A stretch of 64,000 nucleotides of DNA from Levilactobacillus brevis ATCC 14869 = DSM 20054 (GCF_001433855.1 NZ_AZCP01000002.1:124001-188000), one strand, 5' to 3'; shown: positions 20,404-32,200, numbered from the stretch's first letter. Program-made: numbers and translations. The notes: generated by a model not told the origin, from the letters alone.

Positions 20404-21252
20404 TTACATCTTAGAACCTTTACGATGACGAACAATGAACTTCTCAGTCTTGTTCTTCTTCGAACGGGTCTTCTTACCAACTGTCTTCTTACCCCATGGA
20501 GAAAGAGGAGATGGTAACCCAACAGGTGCTTTACCTTCACCACCACCATGTGGGTGATCGTTAGGGTTCATAACTGAACCACGAACGTGAGGACGTTGAC
20601 CAGCCCAACGAGTACGGCCGGCTTTACCAACGTTAACCAATTCATGTTCTTCGTTACCAACGGCACCGATTGTCGCACGGTTAACGCTCAAGATCATCCG
20701 AACTTCACCGGAAGATAAACGAACTAACACGTACTTTTCATCGTTAGCTTTACCTAACAATTGAGCTGAAGTACCAGCAGAACGGACCAATTGGCCACCC
20801 TTACCAGGCTTCAATTCGATGTTGTGAATAACTGTCCCAAATGGGATGTTCTTCAATGGTAACGCATTACCAGTCTTGATATCAGCTTCGGGACCAGATT
20901 GAACCTTGTCGCCAACCTTTAAGCCCTTAGGAGCAATGATGTAAGACTTAACACCGTCAGCATAAACTAACAATGCGATGTTTGCTGTCCGGTTAGGATC
21001 GTATTCGATTGCCTTAACCGTTGCAGGAACGTCATCCTTGATCCGCTTGAAATCGATGATCCGGTATTGACGCTTGTTACCACCGCCACGGTGACGGACA
21101 GTCATCTTACCAGCGTTGTTACGGCCAGCGGAATGGCTTTGTGAATCAAGCAATGACTTTTCAGGAGTCGTCTTAGTGATGACGTCTTTGTAAACCAAGC
21201 TCGTCATATTACGACGACCATTGCTTGTTGGTTTGTATTTCTTAATCGCCAC
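20404..21252 (-). CDS. rplB: 50S ribosomal protein L2
   Basis: Peptidyl-transferase-associated protein, 282 residues. It starts [20 protein letters not shown], has [18 protein letters not shown] near residue 55 and the C-terminal [19 protein letters not shown] with the conserved histidine. The 78-base spacer to rpsS has no gene. Confidence 0.98.
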   Translation of the reverse strand: MAIKKYKPTSNGRRNMTSLVYKDVITKTTPEKSLLDSQSHSAGRNNAGKMTVRHRGGGNKRQYRIIDFKRIKDDVPATVKAIEYDPNRTANIALLVYADGVKSYIIAPKGLKVGDKVQSGPEADIKTGNALPLKNIPFGTVIHNIELKPGKGGQLVRSAGTSAQLLGKANDEKYVLVRLSSGEVRMILSVNRATIGAVGNEEHELVNVGKAGRTRWAGQRPHVRGSVMNPNDHPHGGGEGKAPVGLPSPLSPWGKKTVGKKTRSKKNKTEKFIVRHRKGSKM

Positions 21253-21278
21253 GTTATTTCCCTCCTATATCTGAGATT

Positions 21279-21566
21279 TTATTCTTCGTTGAATAACTTG
21301 ATTTCTTTTGAGTCGGCAGATAAGCTGACAATGGCCTTACGACGCTTCTTAGTGTAGCCTTCGTAACGTCCTTGACGCTTCTTCTTACCTTTCAAATTCA
21401 TAACATTGACCTTAACGACCTTAACATCAAAGATGTCTTCAATGGCATGCTTGACTTGTGTCTTGGTTGCTCGTACGTCAACGTCAAAGGTGTAACGCTT
21501 GTCGTCCATAGTTGCCATCGTTGCTTCGGTAACAACTGGGCGTAAAATAATGTCACGTGATTCCAT
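21279..21566 (-). CDS. rplW: 50S ribosomal protein L23
   Basis: Tunnel-exit docking protein for trigger factor and SRP, 95 residues, [20 protein letters not shown]. Its start overlaps the rplD stop by one base (TAATG-type coupling). Confidence 0.98.
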   Translation of the reverse strand: MESRDIILRPVVTEATMATMDDKRYTFDVDVRATKTQVKHAIEDIFDVKVVKVNVMNLKGKKKRQGRYEGYTKKRRKAIVSLSADSKEIKLFNEE

Positions 21567-22189
21567 TATGCGAGCACCTCCTCTACTTGAGAAAGAGCTG
21601 GTTGGGTAATCACTAACTTGTCCGCATCAGCGATGTCAAGAACATTTAAGCCCTTGGCAGGGATAACCTTAACGTTTGTTAAGTTACGGGCTGCTAAAGC
21701 AGCAGTAACGTTGTCGTCTTCAAGGACAACCAACGTCTTCGTTGTGACGTTCAAACCAGCCAACACTGCAGCAAATTCTTTGGTCTTAGGTGCGTCGAAT
21801 GCTAAACCGTCAACGACGACAAAGCTTTCGTCCAGAACCTTTTGAGAAAGAACTGACTTAAGTGCTAAACGGCTAACCTTCTTAGGAAGGCGGTAACTGT
21901 ATGAGCGAGGGGTAGGGCCAAAGACGACACCACCACCAACCCATTGTGGTGAACGGATGGAACCTTGACGGGCACGACCAGTACCCTTTTGACGCCATGG
22001 CTTCTTACCACCACCACGAACAGCACTCCGGTTCTTAACGGCGTGTGTTCCTTGGCGTAAGGAAGCTCGTTGCATCAAAATCGTGTCGAATACGACATTT
22101 TCGTTAGGTTCAACGCCGAAGATATCAGCGTTCAATTCAACGTTGCCGTTTTGGCTACCATCTTGTTTGTATAATGCTACGCTTGTCAT
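21566..22189 (-). CDS. rplD: 50S ribosomal protein L4
   Basis: Tunnel protein of 207 residues with the long basic loop [20 protein letters not shown] followed by [12 protein letters not shown]. In some bacteria L4 also regulates the S10 operon. Confidence 0.98.
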   Translation of the reverse strand: MTSVALYKQDGSQNGNVELNADIFGVEPNENVVFDTILMQRASLRQGTHAVKNRSAVRGGGKKPWRQKGTGRARQGSIRSPQWVGGGVVFGPTPRSYSYRLPKKVSRLALKSVLSQKVLDESFVVVDGLAFDAPKTKEFAAVLAGLNVTTKTLVVLEDDNVTAALAARNLTNVKVIPAKGLNVLDIADADKLVITQPALSQVEEVLA

Positions 22190-22210
22190 TTAATTATCCT
22201 CCCTTCCGTT

Positions 22211-22861
22211 TTATTTTTCAGATTGCTTAGGACGTGGTGGGCGAACAGCACTCTTAACAGTAACGAGTGACTTGTTAGCACCTGGCACGTTACCCTTGAT
22301 CAACAGCACGTTGTTTTCAACGTCAGCCTTAACGATCACGAGGTTTTGGATAGTCACTTGCTTGTTACCCATCCGGCCTGGAAGCTTCATACCAGGGAAT
22401 ACCCGGTTAATGATGGCACCCAGAGAACCTGGACGACGGTGGTAACGAGAACCATGGGCCATAGGGCCACGGCTTTGACCATCTTTATGAATGTTACCTT
22501 GGTATCCATGACCTTTAGTGACACCAGTGACATCCACGATGTCGCCTGCTTGGAAGGTATCAACCTTAACTTCGTCTGCTACCTTGTAATCTCCCAGCTC
22601 AACATCTGTGAATTCACGAATGAAGCGCTTAGGAGTCGTGTTTGCTTTTGCTACATGACCTTGTTCGGGCTTGTTGCTGAGTACTTCACGCTTGTCTTGG
22701 TAACCAAGTTGAATGGCATTGTAACCGTCGTTTTCCATTGTCTTAACTTGCAACACAACGTTTGGCGTTGCTTCGACAACAGTCACGGGGATCAATTCGC
22801 CAGCATCAGTGAAGACTTGCGTCATCCCGACCTTTTTCCCTAAGATTCCTTTTGTGGTCAT
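22211..22861 (-). CDS. rplC: 50S ribosomal protein L3
   Basis: Assembly-initiating protein of 216 residues: [20 protein letters not shown], and the extension near the peptidyl-transferase centre [17 protein letters not shown]. Confidence 0.98.
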   Translation of the reverse strand: MTTKGILGKKVGMTQVFTDAGELIPVTVVEATPNVVLQVKTMENDGYNAIQLGYQDKREVLSNKPEQGHVAKANTTPKRFIREFTDVELGDYKVADEVKVDTFQAGDIVDVTGVTKGHGYQGNIHKDGQSRGPMAHGSRYHRRPGSLGAIINRVFPGMKLPGRMGNKQVTIQNLVIVKADVENNVLLIKGNVPGANKSLVTVKSAVRPPRPKQSEK

Positions 22862-22903
22862 GAGTACACCTCCGATTTTAATGTATTATTTTGTTGCTAG
22901 AAA

Positions 22904-23212
22904 TTATAACTTGATTTCGATGTCAACACCACTAGGCAAGTCAAGCTTCATTAATGAGTCGACTGTCTTTGGCGTTGGGTTAACGATATCAATTAAACGC
23001 TTGTGCGTCCGCATTTCGAATTGTTCACGTGAGTCCTTGAACTTATGTGGTGAACGCAGAACCGTGTAGATCGTCCGTTCAGTTGGTAATGGGATTGGGC
23101 CTGAGATGCCGGCACCAGTTCTCTTTGCCGTTTCAACGATCTTGTCCGCTGATTGATCGAGGATACGATGTTCGTATGCCTTCAACCGGATCCGAATTTT
23201 TTGTTTTGCCAT
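22904..23212 (-). CDS. rpsJ: 30S ribosomal protein S10
   Basis: First gene of the ribosomal superoperon; S10 is also the NusE transcription factor. The 102-residue form starts [20 protein letters not shown] after GAAGGAGG; an upstream in-frame extension lies in the leader and is excluded. [20 protein letters not shown] is conserved. Confidence 0.98.
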   Translation of the reverse strand: MAKQKIRIRLKAYEHRILDQSADKIVETAKRTGAGISGPIPLPTERTIYTVLRSPHKFKDSREQFEMRTHKRLIDIVNPTPKTVDSLMKLDLPSGVDIEIKL

Positions 23213-23376
23213 TGTGTTCCCTCCTTCGTCTATTTTAAAAATAAGACTAACTCCGTGGAAATTTACCGCCATACCCTCGTGGCAAAGCAGCCGGGTGTGT
23301 CGCAACCTTCCACATCATCGCTTAAACTTTCGGCGCGACCCCCCTGGGCACAAAAAAACACAGGGAAATACAGCAC
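23213..23376 (-). promoter_or_regulatory. Leader of the S10 operon
   Basis: About 165 untranslated bases lie between the predicted start of transcription and rpsJ. The RNA contains CCCTG paired with CAGGG around a T-rich loop and further GC-rich segments. S10 leaders with autoregulation are known in Firmicutes; this specific RNA is not proven to be one. Confidence 0.4.
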
Positions 23377-23382
23377 TTGACT

Positions 23383-23411
23383 ATCATACTAAATAAAGTG
23401 GCGCCTGACAA
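23383..23411 (-). promoter_or_regulatory. Promoter of the S10-spc-alpha superoperon
   Basis: TTGTCA and TATGAT with a 17-base spacer on the minus strand, upstream of rpsJ. It is the only strong promoter found before the whole block of ribosomal genes down to rplQ. Confidence 0.78.
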
Positions 23412-23494
23412 GGGATTTCACGGAATTCCTTGAATTTTTTTGGAAGTAGTGGACGAGATTTGACCTAAATCAATTTGAATTCTGGTAAATAAGG

Positions 23495-24832
23495 TTAATT
23501 AGCGGATGATTTCCTATTTAATAGTAGCTTTGTCAGTAACCACCCTAGACCACAAGTTAGAACATCCGCCACTGGTTGGGCCCAGATAACGCCATGGTAG
23601 CCAAACAACTGGGCTCCTAGAACCACCATTACGTAAAAAACAACACCTTGCCGGGCGATGGCGATAGACATGATAAAGGCCCCACTAGCCTTCCCCGTAC
23701 TCTGAAAGACCGTTGTGTATACGAGGACGGCTCCAACAAAAGGCGTTGTTACTAGAAAAGCACGTAACATGTAAGTCCCAGTCTGAATGACTGCTGGATT
23801 ATGGAGGAATAATGCCATTAGTTGCGGCGCAAAGATCATCAGAATGACGGCAAATACTAAGGCATAGACGACCTCGACCAGCAAATCAAAGTGCAGAATT
23901 TGTTTAAACCGCGCCCTATTCTTCGCACCAAATGTGTATCCAATCAAGGGTTGTGCTCCGAATGCAAAGCCCACCATCACTAACATAATAATCATGTAGA
24001 CCTTCAAAACAATCCCCATAGCAGCGACCCGGGTTGGACCGTAATCTACAAGGTAGCGATTTAAAACAGCTGTGCCAAAAGCTTGCATGAGGTTGGTAAT
24101 GGCGCCTGGAATCCCGATGAATAGAACCTGACGAAGTAAGTGCCCATCAATGCGGCTTAACCGCACATCTACTGAAACAACCTGACAATAGCGCCAAGTT
24201 AAGTAGACCAAGACACCAGCGGAAATCGTATAACCGATTACTGTGGCTAAGGCTGCCCCGGCAGCTCCCATGCCAAGTGAGAAGATGAGAATTGGGTCTA
24301 GGATAATCGTTATTACAGTTCCGACCATCGTTCCGATCATCGATTGTGTGGCAAATCCTTCCGTGCGAATCAAATTACCCGGAACAATCGACACAATAAT
24401 CGGCATAGCTCCCAACGCCATAATCCGATAAAACTGTGCGGCATATACGTAAGTCACCGCCGTTGCACCTAATAAATGAAGAATTGGTCGTTCAAAAGCC
24501 AATAATAAGATAGTTGTCACTAGACCAAGGACCACCGCTCCATAAAGGCAAAAACTACTAACTCGTCTTCCAGTCTGAAAGGCCTTTTCACCTAGCAACC
24601 GGGATATCAACGAGCTGCCGCCCAAGCCAAAGATATCGCCAATAGCGATCAATAATGAGAACAACGGCGTACATAGCGCAACCCCTGCCACTAGATTCGT
24701 ATTCTGGGTTTGCGAAACAAAAAACGTATCAGCAAGATTATAGATCATGCTGGCAACCATGCTCAGCACGACCGGCAATGCCAACTTAAAGTAGGCTCTT
24801 GAAATCGGCGCACGTTCAAATAAGTCTTCCAT
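23495..24832 (-). CDS. MATE family multidrug exporter
   Basis: Probable cation-coupled exporter of drugs or metabolites in the membrane. The 445 residues have about twelve transmembrane segments and the MATE layout of two homologous halves (first half LALPVVLSMVASMIYNLADTFF split at residues 17-38; second half IGIPGAITNLMQAFGTAVLN). It has its own promoter (TTAACA-18-TATAAT) and stands between the fusA terminator and the S10 promoter, so it is probably an independent unit. Substrate unknown. Confidence 0.88.
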   Translation of the reverse strand: MEDLFERAPISRAYFKLALPVVLSMVASMIYNLADTFFVSQTQNTNLVAGVALCTPLFSLLIAIGDIFGLGGSSLISRLLGEKAFQTGRRVSSFCLYGAVVLGLVTTILLLAFERPILHLLGATAVTYVYAAQFYRIMALGAMPIIVSIVPGNLIRTEGFATQSMIGTMVGTVITIILDPILIFSLGMGAAGAALATVIGYTISAGVLVYLTWRYCQVVSVDVRLSRIDGHLLRQVLFIGIPGAITNLMQAFGTAVLNRYLVDYGPTRVAAMGIVLKVYMIIMLVMVGFAFGAQPLIGYTFGAKNRARFKQILHFDLLVEVVYALVFAVILMIFAPQLMALFLHNPAVIQTGTYMLRAFLVTTPFVGAVLVYTTVFQSTGKASGAFIMSIAIARQGVVFYVMVVLGAQLFGYHGVIWAQPVADVLTCGLGWLLTKLLLNRKSSAN

Positions 24833-24869
24833 AGCTCACTCTCCAATCTAAATCGTGCACACCACATTT

Positions 24870-24899
24870 ATTATACGACATTACACCACGCTCTGTTAA
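24870..24899 (-). promoter_or_regulatory. Promoter of the MATE gene
   Basis: TTAACA and a perfect TATAAT with an 18-base spacer, about 35 bases before the start codon. Confidence 0.7.
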
Positions 24900-24937
24900 C
24901 TCGTCATTTTTATATTACTTTTTCCTTTTTGATGCCG

Positions 24938-24973
24938 ACAAAAAAACGCCCTACCAAATTGGTAGGACGCTTT
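24938..24973 (-). terminator. Terminator after fusA
   Basis: GCGTCCTACC pairs with GGTAGGGCG around AATT and is followed by seven T on the minus strand. Confidence 0.9.
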
Positions 24974-24990
24974 TACGAATGCACAAGACT

Positions 24991-27090
24991 CTAGTCTTCG
25001 ACTGGAGTACCGCCATTCTTCTTGATAATATCAGCTTGAACACTCTTAGGCGTTGGTTCGTAGTGATCAAACGTCATGGTAAATGTCCCACGACCTTGTG
25101 ATGCAGAACGTAACGTCGTTGCGTAACCAAACATTTCTGAAAGTGGTACGTAAGAGTGGATCATTTGTGCGTTACCACGTGCTTCCATACCATCGACCTT
25201 ACCACGACGTGCGGTAACTTGGCCCATGATATCGCCCATGTATTCTTCAGGAACCAAGATATCAACTTTCATGATTGGTTCCAAGATAACAGGACCGGCA
25301 GACTTAACAGCATTCCGTAAAGCCAATGAAGCGGCAACCTTGAAGGCTGCTTCACTAGAATCGACATCATGGTAACTACCATCATACAGCTTAGCCTTAA
25401 CGTCAACTAATGGGTAGCCAGCTAAGACACCATTTGCCATGGCTTCTTGCAAACCTTGGTCAACTGAAGGGATAAATTCACGAGGAACAACCCCACCAAC
25501 GATGGCGTCTTCGAATTCGTAACCCTTACCACGTTCGTTAGGAGTGAATTCAATCCAAACATCACCATATTGACCTTTACCACCAGACTGGCGAACAAAC
25601 TTACCTTGAACGCTCGTTGACTTCGTGAAGGCTTCACGGTAAGCAACTTGTGGGGCACCAATGTTGGCTTCAACCTTGAATTCACGCTTCATCCGGTCAA
25701 TGATGATGTCCAAATGCAACTCACCCATCCCGGCAATCAGCGTTTCACCAGTTTCAGGGTTAGTTTCAGCCTTGAAAGTAGGATCTTCTTCAGAGAGTTT
25801 TTGTAAAGCCGTGTTCATCTTATCTTGGTCAGCGTTCGTCTTTGGTTCTACGGCAACCTGGATAACTGGATCTGGGAAGTCCATAGATTCCAAATGCATT
25901 GGGTGATCTGGGTCGGTTAATGAATCACCAGTTGTGGTGTTCTTCAAACCAATGGCCCCAGCGATATCACCGGAGAAGACTTCTGGAATTTCTTGACGGT
26001 GATTAGAATGCATTTGCAGCAAACGACCAACCCGTTCACGCTTATCCTTCGTCGAGTTCAAGACGTAAGAACCAGCTTCCAGCGTACCGGAGTAAACCCG
26101 GATGTAAGTCAAACGACCAACGAATGGGTCAGTTGCCACTTTAAATGCCAAGGCAGCAAATGGCGCATCATCATCAGCACGTAATTGGATAGCTTCATCA
26201 GTATCAGGATCAGTAGCGTTGTATGGCTTAACATCCAATGGGGATGGTAAGTAGTCCACAACGGCATCCATCAACATCTGAACACCTTTATCCTTGAAGG
26301 CAGAACCAGCGAAGACTGGGAACAAGTCCAGCTTCAAAGTTGCCCGCCGGATAGCAGCCTTCAATTCGTCCTTGGTGATTTCTTCACCTTCAAGGTACTT
26401 TTCCATGATTTCATCGTCAACGTCAGCAACGCTTTCGATCATGGCTTCATGCCGCTTTTCGGCTTCTTCCTTCATATCAGCAGGAATTTCAACCGTATCC
26501 CATGAAGAACCTAAGTCATCTTTATCATAAACGTAGGCTTTCATTTCAACTAAGTCGACAACACCTTCGAATTCGTCTTCAGCACCAATAGCCATTTGTA
26601 AAGCCAAGGCGTTAGCTTGTAGACGTTCGTGGATAGAGTTAACTGAGAAGTCGAAGTCGGCACCCAGCTTATCCATCTTGTTAACGAACACGATACGAGG
26701 AACATCAAAATCAGAAGCTTGACGCCAAACCGTTTCAGTTTGAGGTTCAACCCCTGCTTGACCATCCAAGACGGCTACGGCACCATCAAGCACCCGTAAG
26801 GAACGTTCAACTTCAACAGTGAAGTCCACGTGTCCTGGGGTATCGATGATGTTGATCCGGTGACCCTTCCATTCAGCCGTAGTGGCAGCGGAAGTGATCG
26901 TGATCCCCCGTTCTTGTTCTTGTTCCATCCAATCCATTTGTGAAGCCCCATCATGGGTTTCACCAATCTTGTGGATTTTACCAGTATAATACAGGATACG
27001 CTCAGTCGTCGTCGTCTTCCCGGCATCGATGTGGGCCATGATACCGATGTTACGCGTCTTCTCAAGCGGAAATTCACGAGTATTAGCCAT
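24991..27090 (-). CDS. fusA: Translation elongation factor G
   Basis: GTPase that drives translocation. The 699 residues show G1 AHIDAGKTT (18-26), the switch region [12 protein letters not shown]3 DTPGH, G4 NKMDK and later domains including [19 protein letters not shown] and SLSEM-like [14 protein letters not shown]. It is the last gene of rpsL-rpsG-fusA, but is separated from rpsG by a 184-base gap with a strong hairpin. Confidence 0.98.
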   Translation of the reverse strand: MANTREFPLEKTRNIGIMAHIDAGKTTTTERILYYTGKIHKIGETHDGASQMDWMEQEQERGITITSAATTAEWKGHRINIIDTPGHVDFTVEVERSLRVLDGAVAVLDGQAGVEPQTETVWRQASDFDVPRIVFVNKMDKLGADFDFSVNSIHERLQANALALQMAIGAEDEFEGVVDLVEMKAYVYDKDDLGSSWDTVEIPADMKEEAEKRHEAMIESVADVDDEIMEKYLEGEEITKDELKAAIRRATLKLDLFPVFAGSAFKDKGVQMLMDAVVDYLPSPLDVKPYNATDPDTDEAIQLRADDDAPFAALAFKVATDPFVGRLTYIRVYSGTLEAGSYVLNSTKDKRERVGRLLQMHSNHRQEIPEVFSGDIAGAIGLKNTTTGDSLTDPDHPMHLESMDFPDPVIQVAVEPKTNADQDKMNTALQKLSEEDPTFKAETNPETGETLIAGMGELHLDIIIDRMKREFKVEANIGAPQVAYREAFTKSTSVQGKFVRQSGGKGQYGDVWIEFTPNERGKGYEFEDAIVGGVVPREFIPSVDQGLQEAMANGVLAGYPLVDVKAKLYDGSYHDVDSSEAAFKVAASLALRNAVKSAGPVILEPIMKVDILVPEEYMGDIMGQVTARRGKVDGMEARGNAQMIHSYVPLSEMFGYATTLRSASQGRGTFTMTFDHYEPTPKSVQADIIKKNGGTPVED

Positions 27091-27135
27091 GATTAATGTG
27101 TAACTCCTCTCAATTTGATCGTAGATTGTGGCAAA

Positions 27136-27173
27136 AGGTGGCTACTATCATCACACTGATTTAGTAGCCACCT
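27136..27173 (-). terminator. Strong hairpin between rpsG and fusA
   Basis: AGGTGGCTACTA pairs perfectly with TAGTAGCCACCT around a 14-base loop, followed by only TTTTG. This is a partial terminator or an RNA-processing stem inside the operon, and could lower or uncouple fusA expression relative to rpsL-rpsG. Confidence 0.6.
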
Positions 27174-27274
27174 CTCGATTAAAGGATTATCTCCCTTAAG
27201 CTAGAGACGAGCTGTTTGCACAGATCGCTCTAACATTTTATCACACTGCTAGTAACGCAGGGCGATGGTTGCTC

Positions 27275-27745
27275 CTACCAGCGGTAGTGTGCGAAGGCAC
27301 GGTTAGCATCAGCCATCCGGTGCGTATCTTCACGCTTCTTAACAGCAGCACCCGTGTTGTTAGCGGCATCCATGATTTCACGTGCAAGACGTTCAACCAT
27401 CGTGTGTTCACCACGTAAACGGGAGTATTGGACTAACCAACGAAGACCTAAAGTCGTCCGACGATCTGGACGAACTTCGATTGGGACTTGGTAGTTTGAT
27501 CCACCAACCCGGCGAGCCTTGACTTCCAAGACTGGCATGATGTTCTTCATTGCTTCTTCGAAAGTTTCAACTGGATCGTTACCAGTTTCATTCTTAATGA
27601 TGTCGAAGGCACCATAAATGATTTTAGTTGAAGTTCCACGTTTCCCATCCATCATCGTGTGGTTGATCAGACGAGTGACCAACTTTGAATTGTAAATTGG
27701 ATCAGGAAGGACTTCACGCTTTTGTACGTTTCCTTTTCTAGGCAT
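27275..27745 (-). CDS. rpsG: 30S ribosomal protein S7
   Basis: Head-assembly initiator of 156 residues, with [20 protein letters not shown] and the C-terminal [20 protein letters not shown]. Confidence 0.98.
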   Translation of the reverse strand: MPRKGNVQKREVLPDPIYNSKLVTRLINHTMMDGKRGTSTKIIYGAFDIIKNETGNDPVETFEEAMKNIMPVLEVKARRVGGSNYQVPIEVRPDRRTTLGLRWLVQYSRLRGEHTMVERLAREIMDAANNTGAAVKKREDTHRMADANRAFAHYRW

Positions 27746-27820
27746 TGTTCATATCCTCCTTGAAATGCTGTTACCAGCTAGCTGACGGCAACCGTGCAAC
27801 TAGCTGAAAATAATCTTGGT

Positions 27821-28234
27821 CTAGCCCTTAGGCTTCTTAGTCCCATACTTGGAACGACCTTGACGACGGTCAGTAACCCCGGCAGTATCGAGCGCACCAC
27901 GGATGATGTGGTAACGAACCCCAGGTAAATCCTTAACCCGGCCGCCCCGGATAAGCACAACACTATGTTCTTGTAAGTTGTGACCAATACCAGGAATGTA
28001 AGCAGTCACTTCAATTAAGTTTGACAACCGCACACGTGCATATTTCCGTAAAGCTGAGTTAGGCTTCTTTGGTGTCATGGTACCGACACGAGTAGCAACC
28101 CCACGCTTTTGAGGAGCTGGATTCTTAACTTGAGCTTTTTTGAAACTGTTATACCCGTAGTTTAAAGCTGGGGCATCTGATTTAGAACTTTTAGATTTAC
28201 GACCTTTACGCACCAATTGGTTGATAGTAGGCAT
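27821..28234 (-). CDS. rpsL: 30S ribosomal protein S12
   Basis: Decoding-centre protein of 137 residues. The loops where streptomycin-resistance changes occur, [11 protein letters not shown] and [13 protein letters not shown], have the wild-type lysines. First gene of the str operon; GGAGGA precedes the ATG. Confidence 0.98.
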   Translation of the reverse strand: MPTINQLVRKGRKSKSSKSDAPALNYGYNSFKKAQVKNPAPQKRGVATRVGTMTPKKPNSALRKYARVRLSNLIEVTAYIPGIGHNLQEHSVVLIRGGRVKDLPGVRYHIIRGALDTAGVTDRRQGRSKYGTKKPKG

Positions 28235-28410
28235 CTAAATAGTCCTCCTTTCCTTATACTTTCTAGAGTTTTAAGTCCACACATCCAGGTGGTTCATTTT
28301 CAAATAAAAGAAAAAGCCACCTAGACGGGCAGGTTAATTGAAGTGTCCCTCCCGCCGTCAGTCAGCATGTCCGGTAGTGTGTACCCGAGACCTGTCTGCG
28401 AAAAGCACCT
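28235..28410 (-). promoter_or_regulatory. Leader of the rpsL operon
   Basis: About 175 bases of untranslated leader. The RNA has two inverted-repeat regions: GACGG(C)GGG against CCCGTC (28327-28360 region), and AGGTGG against CCACCT (28287-28322) around a T-rich loop containing CTTTTTCTTTT. The arrangement could form a weak attenuator, but no clean terminator is seen. Confidence 0.35.
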
Positions 28411-28415
28411 TGAAT

Positions 28416-28444
28416 AGAATACCATGCCAGAAATGCTGTGTCAA
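28416..28444 (-). promoter_or_regulatory. Promoter of rpsL-rpsG-fusA
   Basis: Perfect TTGACA, 17-base spacer ending in TGG, then TATTCT on the minus strand. Confidence 0.82.
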
Positions 28445-28513
28445 TCATCCCACCGTCAATTTCTCGCAAACTTTCCGACGCTTTTCACGGAATTACCCCT
28501 GAGGTGATCACCC

Positions 28514-29161
28514 ATGCAAGTTATCTTATTCTGCTATGGCAGTTGTCTAGGTTCTTTTGGTACCGCTTGGGCCTACCGGCGAATGCGGCAAGAGTCCCTT
28601 TTATATCCCGACTCCCACTGCGAAACGTGTCAAACACCACTGAAGCCTTGGCAATTGATCCCAATTTGGAGTTATTTAATATTACGCGGGCGCTGCACCA
28701 CTTGTCAAACACCAATCACTCCGGTAACGTTCGTGGCTGAGGTATTAGGCGGCACCCTCTTCACCACACTGAATGCGGCCACGTGGCTACCGATCAGTTG
28801 GTTAGCCTGCTGGGGATTAGCCGCCCTTCACGACTGGCACACGCAAACATTTCCGGCTTGGTTAAGTTGGATCGGCCTGAGTCTCGCACTCTGGGGACAC
28901 TCCCCAGTCGTTTGGTTGATTGTAGTCTTCATTAATAGCTTGATAAATTGGCTATGGTCTCGTTGGTCTGTACCAACGATTGGTAACGGCGATCTCGAGT
29001 TTTTCCTTAGTTATGGTTTCATGTGGGGACTCACCGCCATGGCCCACTGGTTATTATTAGCCGCTAGTTTAGCTTTAATTATCAACCGGCGAACAACTCA
29101 ACTGGCATTCATTCCCTACTTATTAATCAGTGCTTTGTTCTGGTGGCTGATGGCGTCATAA
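28514..29161 (+). CDS. comC: Type IV prepilin peptidase of the competence system (ComC/PilD family)
   Basis: Membrane aspartyl protease that cuts and methylates prepilin-like ComG proteins needed for DNA uptake. The 215 residues show N-terminal GSCLGSF, two zinc pairs CETCQTP and CTTCQTP, and two candidate catalytic aspartates, in ALHDWHTQTFP and GNGDLEF, with about six membrane segments. GAGGTGA precedes the ATG by 5 bases. It is a single plus-strand gene squeezed between the divergent rpsL operon and rpoC, with which it shares a terminator. The comG genes are not in the window. Confidence 0.9.
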   Translation: MQVILFCYGSCLGSFGTAWAYRRMRQESLLYPDSHCETCQTPLKPWQLIPIWSYLILRGRCTTCQTPITPVTFVAEVLGGTLFTTLNAATWLPISWLACWGLAALHDWHTQTFPAWLSWIGLSLALWGHSPVVWLIVVFINSLINWLWSRWSVPTIGNGDLEFFLSYGFMWGLTAMAHWLLLAASLALIINRRTTQLAFIPYLLISALFWWLMAS

Positions 29162-29171
29162 CAATGCTATG

Positions 29172-29212
29172 TAAAAAAAGGACCCTCGCCACTGACGAGA
29201 GTCCTTTTTCTT
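29172..29212. terminator. Bidirectional terminator between comC and rpoC
   Basis: AGGAC-CTCG pairs with CGAGAGTCCT around a short loop, with T runs on both sides, so it can stop comC on the plus strand and rpoC on the minus strand. Confidence 0.88.
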
Positions 29213-29226
29213 AGGCTTAGTTGTCA

Positions 29227-32200
29227 CTAAGCTTGTGAGTCTTCTTGCATTTGCTTTTCTAAGTCGCTGATGGAATAAACGCCTTCGGTTGACGTGCCGC
29301 CAACTTCTTTGGGCTTGATCTGACGGTAATCTGGCATCCCAGTCCCGGCAGGAATGATCTTCCCAATGATGACATTTTCCTTCAAACCAACTAATGGATC
29401 GTTCTTGCCCCGAATAGCAGCATCGGTCAAGACCCGAGTCGTTTCTTGGAAGGAAGCAGCTGATAAGAAACTGTTGGTTTCCAAAGCCGCCTTCGTAATC
29501 CCCAAGATAACTGGACGGGCGGTAGCCGCAATGCCACCATCGATCAACGTCTGGTAGTTAGCCCGACGGAAGTCTTGGATATCCATCAAAGTCCCAGGTA
29601 AGACATCGGTATCGCCCGGATCCATGATCCGAACTTTACGTAACATCTGACGAACCATGATTTCCACGTGCTTATCACTGATGGCCACACCTTGCATCCG
29701 GTAAACCCGTTGCACTTCACCCAAGATGTACGTCTCAGTTGACAAGACATCACGAACCCGCAACAATTCCTTAGGATCAACAGACCCATAGTTCAAAGCG
29801 CCACCACGGTGAATGAAGTCTCCTTCACTGACCCGCATCCGTGCCGTAATTGGCAACGTGTAGCTTCGCGTATCAGCTTCACCCTTAATGGTGATTTCCT
29901 TAGTCCGTTCAGCTGGGTTTTCTTCGATTGATTCAACCGTCCCAGTAACTTCAGTAATCTCAGCTTTACCTTTAGGGTTCCGAGATTCAAATAATTCTTG
30001 AACCCGGGGAAGCCCTTGGGTAATATCTTCGTTCCCGGCAACACCACCGGTATGGAAGTTCCGCATAGTCAATTGGGTCCCTGGTTCACCGATAGATTGG
30101 GCAGCAACCGTTCCGACTGCTTCACCAACTTCGACTTCATCACCAGTCGCCATGTTCCGACCGTAACAGTGTTCACAAACACCATGTTCCGTGTTACAAG
30201 TGAAGGCTGAACGAATCGTCACTTCTTCAACACCAGCATCAACAATCTGTTGTGCCGTATCTTCAACGATCATTTGGTTCTTCGGTACGATGACATCGCC
30301 AGTTTGTGGATCGTAAACCGTCTTTTGAGTATAACGCCCTAAAATCCGGTCATATAATGGTTCGATCATTTCGTTACCATCAGTGATGGCCCGAATCTTC
30401 AAACCACGATCAGTTCCACAATCCTTTTCCCGAATAATAACATCTTGCGCCACATCAACCAACCGCCGAGTCAGGTAACCTGAGTTGGCAGTCTTCAAGG
30501 CCGTATCGGTCATCCCTTTACGAGCCCCATGGGTTGAAATGAACATTTCCATCACAGTCAGCCCTTCACGGAAGTTAGACGTGATTGGCAATTCCATGAT
30601 ATCCCCACTAGGAGCAGCCATCAGGCCACGCATCCCAGCCAATTGGGTAAAGTTAGAAATGTTCCCCCGGGCACCAGAATCACTCATCATAAAGATTGGG
30701 TTCTGTTGGTCGAAACTGTGAATCAAGGCGTTTTGAATTTCATCCTTAGCATCGTTCCAGATACCAATGACCCGTTCGTAACGTTCATGATCCGTAATCA
30801 ACCCACGCCGGAATTGCTTTGTCACTGTGCTGACTTGTTTATGAGCAGCCGCAATGATTTCTGGCTTTTCTTTCAAGTCGGTCACATCGACCATCCCAAC
30901 CGTTAACCCAGACTTCGTCGACTCGTTGTAACCCAAGTCCTTAATCCGGTCCAACAATTCGGACGTTGCCGTCACCTTGTATTGTTGGTAAACGGCCGCA
31001 ATGATGTCACTCAAGAAGCCTTTCTTAAATGGTGGAATGATTTCTGCATTTTGCAAATAATCATGAATATCCTCGCCCGGTTCCAAGAAGTACTTGTCAG
31101 GGACGTAACCATTCAAGTTCGTGCTCGTTGGTTCGTTCAAGTATGGGAAAGACTTTGGCAGGATGTTGTTGAAGATTAACTTCCCAACGGTCGTTACCAT
31201 AATCTTACTACGTTGTTCATCGGTAAATGGCTTATCTGGCATTGAGGTCACTTGGACACCGACCCGAGTATGCCAATGCACAATCCCGTTACGGTAAGCT
31301 AACGTTGCTTCGTCAAGATCCGTAAAGATCATGCCTTCACCCTCACGGTTAGCTTCTTCCATTGTCAGGTAGTAGTTCCCAATAACCATATCTTGAGAAG
31401 GCGCAACAACTGGCTTACCACTAGCAGGGGCCAAGATATGGTGCGCAGCAAGCATCAGCAAACGAGCTTCTGCTTGTGCTTCATCAGATAATGGCACATG
31501 GATAGCCATTTGGTCCCCATCGAAATCGGCATTGTAAGCTTCACAAGCCAATGGATGCAACCGCATTGCTTTACCACTAACCAAGACCGGTTCAAACGCT
31601 TGAATCCCTAAACGGTGAAGCGTAGGGGCCCGGTTCAACAGAACTGGGTGTTCTTTGATGACATCTTCCAATACGTTAAAGACATCATCATCTTCACGGT
31701 CAATTTGTCGCTTAGCATTCTTAATGTTAGAAGCCAAGCCACGAGCAACCAATTCCTTCATAATGAATGGTCGGAATAATTCCAAAGCCATCGGAACTGG
31801 CAGACCCATTTGGTTAAACTTCAGGGAAGGACCAACGTCAATAACGGAACGACCAGAGTAGTCAACCCGCTTCCCTAACAAGTTTTGCCGGAAACGACCT
31901 TGCTTCCCTTTCAACATGTGTGAAAGAGACTTCAATGGCCGGTTACCTGGGCCAGCAACTGGACGGCCACGACGACCGTTATCGATCAACGCATCAACGG
32001 CTTCTTGTAGCATCCGCTTTTCGTTTTGAACGATAATACCAGGTGCATTCAAATCCAACAACCGCTTCAACCGGCTGTTCCGGTTGATAACCCGCCGGTA
32101 CAAGTCATTCAGGTCAGACGTTGCGAACCGCCCACCTTCAAGTTGTACCATTGGCCGTAAGTCAGGTGGAATAACCGGAATGGCATCCATAACCATCCAT

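Noticed and set aside
20325-20549. Alternative minus-strand frame between rpsS and rplB
   Set aside because: It is an out-of-frame reading of the rplB 3' end and contains only low-complexity basic residues.
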